64,000 nt of DNA from Pseudoalteromonas sp. XMcav2-N. Lineage in GTDB: Bacteria; Pseudomonadota; Gammaproteobacteria; Enterobacterales; Alteromonadaceae. The first letter of the stretch is position 1, and each line of letters opens with the position of its first letter. Of the stretch, positions 12,001-20,100 are shown piece after piece. Both the position numbers and the translations under genes were made by a program. Where the stretch lies: the NCBI RefSeq assembly GCF_024124545.1, contig NZ_JAMXSF010000020.1, positions 1 to 64,000 of the forward strand. The letters run 5' to 3'. The notes beneath the pieces were generated by a model. It made no database searches. It was not told the origin of the DNA and saw only the letters and a program-made list of their open reading frames with translations.

Positions 12001-12609
12001 ATGATGCGTATTGAATAGTAAATAGCTACACTCTGCGCCCCAAAAATATTCCATTCGAAATAACAGGTCATCAGTGATATCAAAAGGTGCAGCAATTCGT
12101 GCGTGAATAACTGATGGTACCGTATCGGGAGAAATGACAACCTGCTCGCTCAGCGCAGTGGTCTTCACATTATATGCCTGAGCTTCCCGCACTTCTTGCT
12201 GCATTGTCTCAGTATTGTATGTGGTCCGCAAACTCGCATGGCGCTTAATTAACTCACTGGCGGCAAATGAAAGCTTGCTGGTATCAAGGTGCCCATCAAT
12301 AAATAACAGGATTGGTGTATTAAAATAAGCAGGCTCACCGGACATTTGATGCTCAAACCAAATACGCTGTTGTGCATATGACAGCGGTAGCGGCTGCTGG
12401 TAACTCACGCGTGAGATCTTTTCTACACGCTGCTGAGAGATGCTAGAAAGATGCTCTACTAAAGCGACTTTATTCTTTTTAATCAATTGAATAAGTTCCT
12501 GGCTCAGCGCATCTTTGCGACCACGAATTTTAACATTCTTATTTTCATCAAGCGTGAGCCTGACTTGCGCACGTTTTAACTGCGCGAGGAGCGTTTCTAT
12601 GCTTTTCAT
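6028..12609 (-). CDS. NRPS, C-A(Ser)-PCP-C-A(beta-Ala)-PCP
   Basis: A two-module synthetase of about 2193 residues. Order: TubC-like docking region (1-55), C (HHIACDG), A1 (A3 near 678), PCP1 (GGHSL near 1070), C2 (HHIIADG near 1260), A2 (A3 near 1741), PCP2 (GGHSL near 2132). The A1 pocket reads D-V-W-H-F-S-L-I-D-K, essentially the Ser code DVWHLSLIDK. The A2 pocket reads V-D-W-V-T-S-L-G-D-K: Asp is shifted by one position and core A5 is YGSSE instead of YGPTE. This resembles the published beta-alanine code VDWVISLADK. There is no E or TE domain. A TTG six bases upstream (12615) is also open, but ATG at 12609 is preferred; its ribosome site is weak (TTGGGT). The stop overlaps the next ATG. 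Confidence 0.94.
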   Translation of the reverse strand: MKSIETLLAQLKRAQVRLTLDENKNVKIRGRKDALSQELIQLIKKNKVALVEHLSSISQQRVEKISRVSYQQPLPLSYAQQRIWFEHQMSGEPAYFNTPILLFIDGHLDTSKLSFAASELIKRHASLRTTYNTETMQQEVREAQAYNVKTTALSEQVVISPDTVPSVIHARIAAPFDITDDLLFRMEYFWGAECSYLLFNTHHIACDGWSRSLLLSEFLNLYHSQQGITDTPQRIDYPDYACWQRQSRESAAEDPKLAYWLTQLDNAPASHSLPLQRPRHTVVDNRADVLDTIIDTATLKRIKQYCKESQSSLFHFIHTVFAATIGRFSNQTDVVIGTAVNNRNHMELQGIVGLFVNNLVLRTHCDPAWNFDQCMRHVRAVNLAALEHQDVPFELLVEKLNPSRNKHLPPLFQIMLNINPRVEEPDIALDNQSCSAVKSSRLGQEQDLVLNIEESDAELLCRFEYKASLFARKNIESFKDAFLTLMTQALDRPSQPLSGISLLSDAQQRTLSVLSQGQSDASLYEHTVTELFARQLQQSPQAPAVCFGNITLSYTEFERLTNILAQQLMTKGVKQGSVVALRLPRSLEMVVAIWAVMKAGAAWLPIDVSLPEARVEQMIELSNTALCITCEDVHDESIGGIEWFCIDLTVLRASPDVASCKPNISGDDQAYVIFTSGTTGTPKGVVNCHRALANRITWMQQHYPLSACDKVLQKTPYSFDVSVWEFIWPLCFGGTLHVALPDIHNDPDKLAQTIENEGITLLHFVPSMLHLFMDAADPGALKTLSRVFCSGEALSPELVAKWYQHTQIPLHNLYGPTEAAIDVSYHDCLPDHDTQPVPIGKPIANCRLVVLDQDGLQLPPWAVGELYIGGVPLAQGYIGNEQLTNEKFVLQPYDSGMPKRLYKTGDLAYWHAEGYLVYLGRNDEQVKLRGLRIELQEIKLQINALPGVLDSQVVVRNAGSEQANLVCFYVSEPGCDKQLEAEIPAMLQKTLPGYMIPSQYQHIEELPLSKHGKVDINALLALPLDAIAQPSLTPLSCAHQQQLAELWKEVLTTADSPLGLESDFFELGGHSLLAAKMVMSLRKSGYQALQIKDIFEYPKLGALAEHLTGMAQSMRENELRPVKRQALMPVSFAQQRLWFMDKLQSSSAFNMVSGFKSSLRLEPDLIEKVVEALQYRHEVLNSRFVQSDYQIYTRLNDPTDIKVDVITLPADDQAGNALVVEQEMRRRGERRYDLSSDSLFQVALMQGEQESYLIVALHHIIADGWSMGVLLKDFIAMYEALYAAQQPALAPLSIQYVDYAHWQSRQFDEQRLASDLTYWQTLLAGAPAVHGLPANRQEGNTTRAPQVFEHVFSCADSGLIRKFCHTESVSLFILLQSVFALTVAFLGRTQDVVLGTPVAGREQSELTNLIGLFVNMMALRTQFNGDMTFEQLLHQNKAQQLDSLAHAELPFERLIESVAPDRTQEYSPVFQIMVNMLALDGVDKLDLAGHPLTMLEEQDPAAGKYELCLSIVDKAQIALHYSFDPALYDNQLIGSINGVMVNILTQVLNDKCTRLCDLDLLSQEQNKAVRALGQAERQIWGNEQRIEQLFFEQVRKTPQAIALIDERETLSYQDLQERVNTLAVVLQDYGVKPGQSVGVGLLNSIYAVEAMLAVLTVGARFVAIDAHLPSERKRWIASDSESALLITTTEFAEQFELEQCQLLVLDCEAVKTRRKYVLEAEKAQVQPVISELDDTAYLIYTSGSTGKPKGVIGSHGAILNRFFWMWQRFPFGPQELMFGKTNLSFVDAIWELLGGLLQGVPTYLCNPDAMRSADLMANIIYRQKATRIVLVPSLLQALLSLPDVAKLLSTLTMVTVSGEVLGDDVKARYLESQIPAVLLNLYGSSEVAGDVTYKIIASKQDPAHVIGVPISNNQVIVIDKYRRIMPPGFPGELAISGLNLASGYFAKPQLTQERFVQLAGLTETYFMSGDLVCLSGDGELTFLGRVDNQVKIRGVRVELDEIDHQLRSISGIAKAASWLFDEKQGILAATVVLNNPQLDAGSIKQHLKQSLPAYMIPSHIHVVDAMPLTSSGKIDRKALVTGEVNIDAQHYEAPEGEFENGLAQIWAKHLGLEVKQLGKTAHFFELGGHSLMSVKIIADIHTQWGVSLTVRDIFSSPTLSEMAEKIDQHQPHEKKLRRKLTQSTDKKKNKVVL

Positions 12610-12631
12610 ACCCAACTATCATTTATTATGT

Positions 12632-12665
12632 TGTTATTCATGGAATAACAGGGGCCTGATGCCCC
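12632..12665 (-). other. Tandem hairpins between two NRPS genes
   Basis: The 63-bp gap contains two adjacent perfect stems: 5 bp GGGGC/GCCCC (12651-12655 with 12661-12665) and 8 bp TGTTATTC/GAATAACA (12632-12639 with 12643-12650). Neither is followed by a T-run, so a full terminator is unlikely. An attenuating or RNA-stabilising role is possible. Confidence 0.45.
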
Positions 12666-12672
12666 ATATTCC

Positions 12673-15600
12673 TTATATTACAAGCTCCAAAGTATCCTCA
12701 TACTCGTCATCAAAATCAGCTTCTTGCTGGTCCTGATATGCCTGTATCGTTTCTGCCAGCGCGCGGAAACTCGGTGCTTCAAATATCGCTGCAATTGGCA
12801 GCTGAATATTGAATGCATCATTTATGGCTGAAATGAGCTGCGTTGATAAAACCGAATGCCCACCGACCTCAAAAAAGTTTGCCATCACGCTGAGCGTTTC
12901 AACATCCACTTTGAGCATCTGCGCACAAGTATTGATCAACCAGTTTTCCAACTCTCCTTCTGGTGGATAATGCACATTATCGTCTATTTCACCCAACTGC
13001 ATAGACAAAGCGATCTTGTCTACCTTACCGTTCGGTGTCATTGGAAATGATTCCAGTGGCACGATCCGAGAAGGCATCATATAAGCAGGTAAAGTTACCT
13101 GTAATTTGTGCAAAACCGCATCAGGCAAAGTTGCGACATCAGGCGCGTCGTTTGCGATAATAAAGGCAATTAGACGCCCGTTAGCTCCTGTTGATGTCAG
13201 CAATACTGCCACTTGCTTAACCAATCCAGTTGACTGGATCTGATTCTCAATTTCCCCCAGCTCAATGCGGAAACCACGAAGTTTAACCTGAGTGTCGGCT
13301 CGCCCAATAAACTCCAATGTACCATCACAACGATAGCGTACCAGGTCACCAGTGCGGTATAGTCGCGGCTGTTCATTGCCACAAAACGGATTGACAATGA
13401 ACTTCTCGGCAGTGAGCTTCGCTCTATTATGGTATCCACGGGCGACACCCGCACCACCTATATACAGCTCACCTATCGCCCCATAGGGCAGCAGGTGCTG
13501 ATACTTATCTAATACATAATACTGATAACCCTTCAAAGGCTCACCAATCGGAATACTGCTCTGATGGTATGCTTGAATAAGGTGCTTAGACGACCATATC
13601 GTCGCTTCAGTTGGCCCGTAAACATTGAGTATTCGGCCCGGCATCTTCTCTTTGAGGAAGTTTGCGACGGCAGTCGGAAAAGCTTCTCCTCCGACCAGGT
13701 ACTGTTCAAGCTTTTCCAGCACTCTGTGCCCTTGCTCAGTATCAAACAGCGCAACATATGCGGGTGTACTTTGTATGTGAGTCACATTATGTTGCTGCGC
13801 AAGCGCTACTATATCTTGTTTTTTCGTATTTTGCAGCTGCTTATACTTATCTTTTACAGCTTTTATCTTGTCAAAGTGTTGAATTACTACATCTTCCGCA
13901 ACACCAAAGTCGACCAAACAGGCGATATCATTGACACCCGCAGCAGCCACTTTGCTGAGTAAATCGAGGCATGATTCCACAGTGCCAATCAGTGAAGATG
14001 TTTTGTAATAACGGCTGAATGCCACTTCAAGAATATCATCCTGAGATACGTTTTCAGGTTCATAATCTTCAAGCGATGCCTCTATGCGCTTAATAAGATC
14101 TAACGAAGTTGCCAGGTACCCTTTAAAAGCCTCCTTAGCATGCTGAACGACTTCTTCCTCGCTGTCAGCAATGAATGTATGCAACATCAAACTGACTTTA
14201 CCCTCACCGGCATGACCAGCTTCATGCCAGGCTTCGCGATACAATGCAATTTTACTTTGCAACTCACCCAGTGTCTGACCCAGCAAATGCGTAAGTACAT
14301 TCGCGCCCATCTTTCCTGCGCTAATAAATGCCTCAGGATTAGAAGCGACGGTAAACCAAACGGGAACATCTTCCTGCACAGGGGTCGGAAAGCAGCGTAC
14401 TGCCGTTTCTTTACCCTGTCCATTCAGGCGGGATACTGTTTCACCACGCCATAGTTTTTGCACCAGCTTAATACCGTCAGTCATCACTTTGTGTCGTTCG
14501 GAATAATTGTCGGGTGACAGTACAAAGTCATTGGGATGCCATCCCGAGGCGAAAGATACCCCTGCCCGCCCATTGGACAGGTTGTCTATCATTGCCCAGT
14601 CTTCAGCCACATTAATTGGATCCCGAAGCGGCAAAACACAACTACCTGCACGGATCTGAACTTTCTGTGTTACCGCAGCAATAGCAGCGCCTGTAATTGC
14701 GGGGTTGGGGAATAAACCGCCAAATTCTGCAAAGTGCCTCTCAGGGGTCCAAACTGCATCAAAACCATTCTGATCTGCAAATTTGGCTCCGGCCATGAGC
14801 AGGCCGTATAAATCACTGTTGCTACTGTGATAGTTACCAAAATAGTAGAGACCAAATTGCAACTCTCTTGGTGCTGTCTGCTTAGCTGATGGGGCAGACT
14901 GCAAAGCATCTCTTATTGAAGGAGCCAGTACAACTTTAAATCCATAAATAAGCGCACCAAGTGTTTCTAATACCGAAATATCAAAAGACATACTGGTTAA
15001 TGCTAACCAAGCCCCCTCGTTGTGAGTTAACTCATCACTCATTCCGTTCAAAAACGCGATGGCATTGCCATGCTCTATCATGACGCCTTTTGGCTGTCCG
15101 GTCGAGCCCGAGGTATATATCACATATGCCAGATTGTCTGAACGTGTTGTTTGCGCCTGGATATTGCCGCCATAACGCTGACGCTTGCCATCGGCACGCA
15201 CATCTTCCCAGCCCAGCGACTCCGACAGCCATGCCGGCCGTCCCTGCTCTCCCACAATACAGCTCAGACCGCTGTCCTCGACCATATGTTCCAGCCGAGC
15301 CTGCGGATACCCGGGATCCAGTGGAACATAGGCACCACCCGCTTTAAGTATCCCCAGCATTCCAACCAGCATCCAGTAACTCCGCGACACATGTAATCCC
15401 ACCAGAGTGTCCGATGTCACGCCGTACTCTGCTATGAGTGCCATCGCCAGACGGTCTGATAACGCGTCCAGCTCTGCGTAGCTGAGTGTGCCTTCTTCAC
15501 AGCTGACCGCTATCCGTTTGGGGGTCTGCGCCGCCTGCGCCCGAAACCCAGCGTGTAGTGTCGGCCATGGCAAACTAGCTCCAGCCTGTATTGTCCCTGC

Positions 15601-17166
15601 CAGTAATCTGCTCTGTTGCTCATCCGACAGCAAAGTCAGTGTGTGCATAGGCTTATCTGGCTGCGCCACGATACTGCTTAACAGTTGCTCCCAGTTCTGC
15701 GCTAGCCGCGCGATGCTCGATGGTTCAAACAACTCCGAGTTATATTCCAGAGTATATCGGGCACCTGATTTGTCCAGATTAACGGTCATCGCCAGGTCAA
15801 ACTTCACCGGCTGCTCTGCTATTGGCACTACTTCGAACTCACACCCGGGCAGACTCGGAGTCTGGCCCTGTGTCATGCTTCCTTCTTGTTCAACACTGAA
15901 CATGATTTGAAATAAGGGGGCATGACTCATACTTCTTTGTGGATTCAGTTTGTCCACCAATAGCTCAAAAGGCATATCCTGGTGTGCCTGTCCCGCCAAA
16001 TGAACCGCTTTCACCTGTGCAAGATACTCATTGAAACTTTCGGTTATCTCGACCTGCGTGCGCAGTACCAGAGTATTAGCAAAGAACCCTACAACTTCAC
16101 TAAGCTGGCGCTGCTGGCGATTGGCCACCGGCGTACCCATAACAATATCTGATTCATTCGCGTAACGACTCAGCAGCAGGCTGAATGCACCTTGCAGGCT
16201 CATAAACAGGGTTGCATGCTGAGCCTGAGATAATGCCTGTAAGCCCCGGATAACCTTGTCGTCAATGGCACCTTGATGTTGACTGCCTGCAAAGCCCTGA
16301 CGTTGTGGCCGGGGTTTATCCAGAGGAAAGCTGTGTACCTGAGGTAACCCAGACAGATGAGTCTGCCAGTAGCTCAGCTTTTCCTGAAGTGTATCCGCAT
16401 CATAGTAGCTGTGTTGCCAGTGACAGAAGTCGCCGTATTGTAACGATAAAGCCGGTAACTCAGGTACATTCCCCTGCGCCAGCTGAGCATAAATTTGTGT
16501 AAACTCATGCATCAGAATACTCATCGACCAGCCATCAGAGACAATGTGATGAACTGTGATTTGCAATATACCCTGCTCCTCGCCGGTATGAATCAGCAAG
16601 CCGCGTATAGGCAAATCCCGGGTCAGGTCAAAAGCCCGTAACGCTTCGAGTTGCGCAAGCTGTTCGGCTTGTTGCGCAGCCGTTTCCTGCCCCTGCAACA
16701 CCCGATGTTCCAACGTAAAACTGAATTCCTTGCGTACCACCTGTTGCACACCTGTCGGCTGAGGCGAGAAAACCGTCCGTAAGGCTTCATGACGTTCAAT
16801 CAGGCTACGCAGACTCTGCTCCACCAGTTTGGCGTCGAGGTGCCCTGTGAAAGACAGTGTCAATGGCATGTTGTAGTGAGCACTGCCGCCTTCAAGCTGA
16901 TCGATAAACCACAATCTTTGCTGAGAAAATGACAAGGGGATGCCCTCAGAGGGTGGGCGCTTGGCAATCATCAACCCCTGTTCATCTAATGCATAGTGTC
17001 CATATGATTCCAAAAACGCGATAATCTTTTCTTTATGCTCAACAATCTCTTGTTTCAAGCCCGCCGGTAACTCGGCCAACTCAGTCCGAAAACCGAGTCG
17101 CCCATCCTCAACAAATAAGTATACACCGGCCTGTGAAGCCCGATTTATAACATCAGCAACAATCAT
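12673..17166 (-). CDS. NRPS, C-A(Gly)-PCP with luciferase-like monooxygenase inside A
   Basis: A single module of about 1497 residues. Order: TubC-like docking region (1-55); C domain (HHIVSDG); A domain N-part with A3 (YTSGSTGQPKG) near 695 and A4 (FDISVLE); a luciferase-like flavin monooxygenase domain of about 340 residues inserted between A4 and A5 (about 765-1105); the rest of the A domain (A5 VYGPTEAT, A10 NGKVDK); PCP (GGHSV near 1435). The split pocket reads D-I-L-Q-L-G-V-I-W-K, one change from the Gly code DILQLGLIWK. Gly plus an oxygenase inserted at this place is the layout known from MtaG and MelG (myxothiazol, melithiazol), where oxidation at the Gly alpha carbon leaves a terminal amide. 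Here modules follow instead. ATG 17166 has AAGGGTGG upstream and overlaps the previous stop; GTG 17172 was rejected. Confidence 0.94.
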   Translation of the reverse strand: MIVADVINRASQAGVYLFVEDGRLGFRTELAELPAGLKQEIVEHKEKIIAFLESYGHYALDEQGLMIAKRPPSEGIPLSFSQQRLWFIDQLEGGSAHYNMPLTLSFTGHLDAKLVEQSLRSLIERHEALRTVFSPQPTGVQQVVRKEFSFTLEHRVLQGQETAAQQAEQLAQLEALRAFDLTRDLPIRGLLIHTGEEQGILQITVHHIVSDGWSMSILMHEFTQIYAQLAQGNVPELPALSLQYGDFCHWQHSYYDADTLQEKLSYWQTHLSGLPQVHSFPLDKPRPQRQGFAGSQHQGAIDDKVIRGLQALSQAQHATLFMSLQGAFSLLLSRYANESDIVMGTPVANRQQRQLSEVVGFFANTLVLRTQVEITESFNEYLAQVKAVHLAGQAHQDMPFELLVDKLNPQRSMSHAPLFQIMFSVEQEGSMTQGQTPSLPGCEFEVVPIAEQPVKFDLAMTVNLDKSGARYTLEYNSELFEPSSIARLAQNWEQLLSSIVAQPDKPMHTLTLLSDEQQSRLLAGTIQAGASLPWPTLHAGFRAQAAQTPKRIAVSCEEGTLSYAELDALSDRLAMALIAEYGVTSDTLVGLHVSRSYWMLVGMLGILKAGGAYVPLDPGYPQARLEHMVEDSGLSCIVGEQGRPAWLSESLGWEDVRADGKRQRYGGNIQAQTTRSDNLAYVIYTSGSTGQPKGVMIEHGNAIAFLNGMSDELTHNEGAWLALTSMSFDISVLETLGALIYGFKVVLAPSIRDALQSAPSAKQTAPRELQFGLYYFGNYHSSNSDLYGLLMAGAKFADQNGFDAVWTPERHFAEFGGLFPNPAITGAAIAAVTQKVQIRAGSCVLPLRDPINVAEDWAMIDNLSNGRAGVSFASGWHPNDFVLSPDNYSERHKVMTDGIKLVQKLWRGETVSRLNGQGKETAVRCFPTPVQEDVPVWFTVASNPEAFISAGKMGANVLTHLLGQTLGELQSKIALYREAWHEAGHAGEGKVSLMLHTFIADSEEEVVQHAKEAFKGYLATSLDLIKRIEASLEDYEPENVSQDDILEVAFSRYYKTSSLIGTVESCLDLLSKVAAAGVNDIACLVDFGVAEDVVIQHFDKIKAVKDKYKQLQNTKKQDIVALAQQHNVTHIQSTPAYVALFDTEQGHRVLEKLEQYLVGGEAFPTAVANFLKEKMPGRILNVYGPTEATIWSSKHLIQAYHQSSIPIGEPLKGYQYYVLDKYQHLLPYGAIGELYIGGAGVARGYHNRAKLTAEKFIVNPFCGNEQPRLYRTGDLVRYRCDGTLEFIGRADTQVKLRGFRIELGEIENQIQSTGLVKQVAVLLTSTGANGRLIAFIIANDAPDVATLPDAVLHKLQVTLPAYMMPSRIVPLESFPMTPNGKVDKIALSMQLGEIDDNVHYPPEGELENWLINTCAQMLKVDVETLSVMANFFEVGGHSVLSTQLISAINDAFNIQLPIAAIFEAPSFRALAETIQAYQDQQEADFDDEYEDTLELVI
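15067..16939 (-). repeat. Direct duplication, copy 1 (C domain and A domain to motif A3)
   Basis: These 1873 bases match 18459-20331 at a constant offset of 3392. By eye only one difference was found (15142 a, 18534 g), a silent Arg codon change. The left boundary lies just after motif A3 (shared residues MIEHG), the right boundary at the first C-domain motif (PLSFSQQ). It corresponds to residues 76-700 of this protein. Confidence 0.95.
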
Positions 17167-20100
17167 AGCCACCCTTCTGTCATTTTGTTCTGTCCTGTTT
17201 GGTTTGATGCACGTTTGGCTATCAAAATCCGCTCTATATGTTCACTAATCGCCTCAATTGAGGAATAGTTGAAAAAGTCCTCTACCGGAATATCAATTTG
17301 AAACAAAGCCTGAAGTTCCATGTTTAACTGCAGGCATAAGATGGAATGTCCACCTAACTCAAAAAAGTCTGATTGCTTATGTAAGCGCTCAGCTGAGATC
17401 TGCAGCAACTGACTCCAACAACTTGCAACCTGATGTTCAGTTTCTGTCTCTAAAGGTGTCGTATCGACTTGATGAAGCTGGAGATTAGACAGCAACTCAG
17501 TGAAATTGACTTTGCCATTCACCGTTAGCGGCAACGCGTCTACCAACTCAATGTGACCCGGTAACATAAAACGTGGTAGTCGCGCTTTCAGCCAGTCTGA
17601 TACCATAAGCTTACGCTGTTCAGTACTTTGTAAAGGGTCATGATATACAACAAAAGCAATGATTTTCGTACCATGATCATCCTGACTGGTCTTGCTGATG
17701 GTTACGCAACAGTTTTCTACCCCTTCTAACTGCTGCAATGTTTGCTGAATTTCTCCCAACTCAACCCTGTGACCATTCACTTTTACCTGAGTATCTTTAC
17801 GTCCGATGAAGCGCAACGTCCCATTGTTGAGCAACCGAACCAGATCTCCACTTCGGTACACCTTTTCTTCAAAAACTTTCGGTATAGTAACAAAGGCCCG
17901 CTCTGTCAGCGCTGGCTGGTTCAGATAAGCTCTGGCAAGGCCATTACCACCGATACAAAGCTCTCCAATCGCTCCTTCAGGCGCAAGGTTACCAAACTCA
18001 TCGACTACAGCGACTGTGACCCCAGGCATTGCGTGGCCGATATTAAGCGTCTGTCCGGAGTATACTTTACCTATCGTAGCACATACTGATGCTTCAGTTG
18101 GTCCATAACAATTGAAAACATTAAATGTCTCGGCCCAATGCCATGCGACAGACTGGTCACAACTTTCTCCAGCCAAGATAATGGCGTCAAAATAGAAGCC
18201 CTGATCTCTGTTAAGCAAAGGCAACAATGCCGGTGGGATTGTTGCGTGTGTGATTTTCTTTGCTAACAAGAACGACGAAAATTCACTGATCGACTGCTTG
18301 GCCTTTTCGGTACAAATATGTAAAGTTGCGCCTTTGAGTAGCGCCATGACCCACTCAGATACAGCAGCATCAAACCCAATCGCGGCGTACTGCATCACCT
18401 GACTCTCTGGGGTTACAGCAAACACATTTTGCTGCTGTAACGCTAAATTTATCACGCCGCCATGCTCTATCATGACGCCTTTTGGCTGTCCGGTCGAGCC
18501 CGAGGTATATATCACATATGCCAGATTGTCTGAGCGTGTTGTTTGCGCCTGGATATTGCCGCCATAACGCTGACGCTTGCCATCGGCACGCACATCTTCC
18601 CAGCCCAGCGACTCCGACAGCCATGCCGGCCGTCCCTGCTCTCCCACAATACAGCTCAGACCGCTGTCCTCGACCATATGTTCCAGCCGAGCCTGCGGAT
18701 ACCCGGGATCCAGTGGAACATAGGCACCACCCGCTTTAAGTATCCCCAGCATTCCAACCAGCATCCAGTAACTCCGCGACACATGTAATCCCACCAGAGT
18801 GTCCGATGTCACGCCGTACTCTGCTATGAGTGCCATCGCCAGACGGTCTGATAACGCGTCCAGCTCTGCGTAGCTGAGTGTGCCTTCTTCACAGCTGACC
18901 GCTATCCGTTTGGGGGTCTGCGCCGCCTGCGCCCGAAACCCAGCGTGTAGTGTCGGCCATGGCAAACTAGCTCCAGCCTGTATTGTCCCTGCCAGTAATC
19001 TGCTCTGTTGCTCATCCGACAGCAAAGTCAGTGTGTGCATAGGCTTATCTGGCTGCGCCACGATACTGCTTAACAGTTGCTCCCAGTTCTGCGCTAGCCG
19101 CGCGATGCTCGATGGTTCAAACAACTCCGAGTTATATTCCAGAGTATATCGGGCACCTGATTTGTCCAGATTAACGGTCATCGCCAGGTCAAACTTCACC
19201 GGCTGCTCTGCTATTGGCACTACTTCGAACTCACACCCGGGCAGACTCGGAGTCTGGCCCTGTGTCATGCTTCCTTCTTGTTCAACACTGAACATGATTT
19301 GAAATAAGGGGGCATGACTCATACTTCTTTGTGGATTCAGTTTGTCCACCAATAGCTCAAAAGGCATATCCTGGTGTGCCTGTCCCGCCAAATGAACCGC
19401 TTTCACCTGTGCAAGATACTCATTGAAACTTTCGGTTATCTCGACCTGCGTGCGCAGTACCAGAGTATTAGCAAAGAACCCTACAACTTCACTAAGCTGG
19501 CGCTGCTGGCGATTGGCCACCGGCGTACCCATAACAATATCTGATTCATTCGCGTAACGACTCAGCAGCAGGCTGAATGCACCTTGCAGGCTCATAAACA
19601 GGGTTGCATGCTGAGCCTGAGATAATGCCTGTAAGCCCCGGATAACCTTGTCGTCAATGGCACCTTGATGTTGACTGCCTGCAAAGCCCTGACGTTGTGG
19701 CCGGGGTTTATCCAGAGGAAAGCTGTGTACCTGAGGTAACCCAGACAGATGAGTCTGCCAGTAGCTCAGCTTTTCCTGAAGTGTATCCGCATCATAGTAG
19801 CTGTGTTGCCAGTGACAGAAGTCGCCGTATTGTAACGATAAAGCCGGTAACTCAGGTACATTCCCCTGCGCCAGCTGAGCATAAATTTGTGTAAACTCAT
19901 GCATCAGAATACTCATCGACCAGCCATCAGAGACAATGTGATGAACTGTGATTTGCAATATACCCTGCTCCTCGCCGGTATGAATCAGCAAGCCGCGTAT
20001 AGGCAAATCCCGGGTCAGGTCAAAAGCCCGTAACGCTTCGAGTTGCGCAAGCTGTTCGGCTTGTTGCGCAGCCGTTTCCTGCCCCTGCAACACCCGATGT

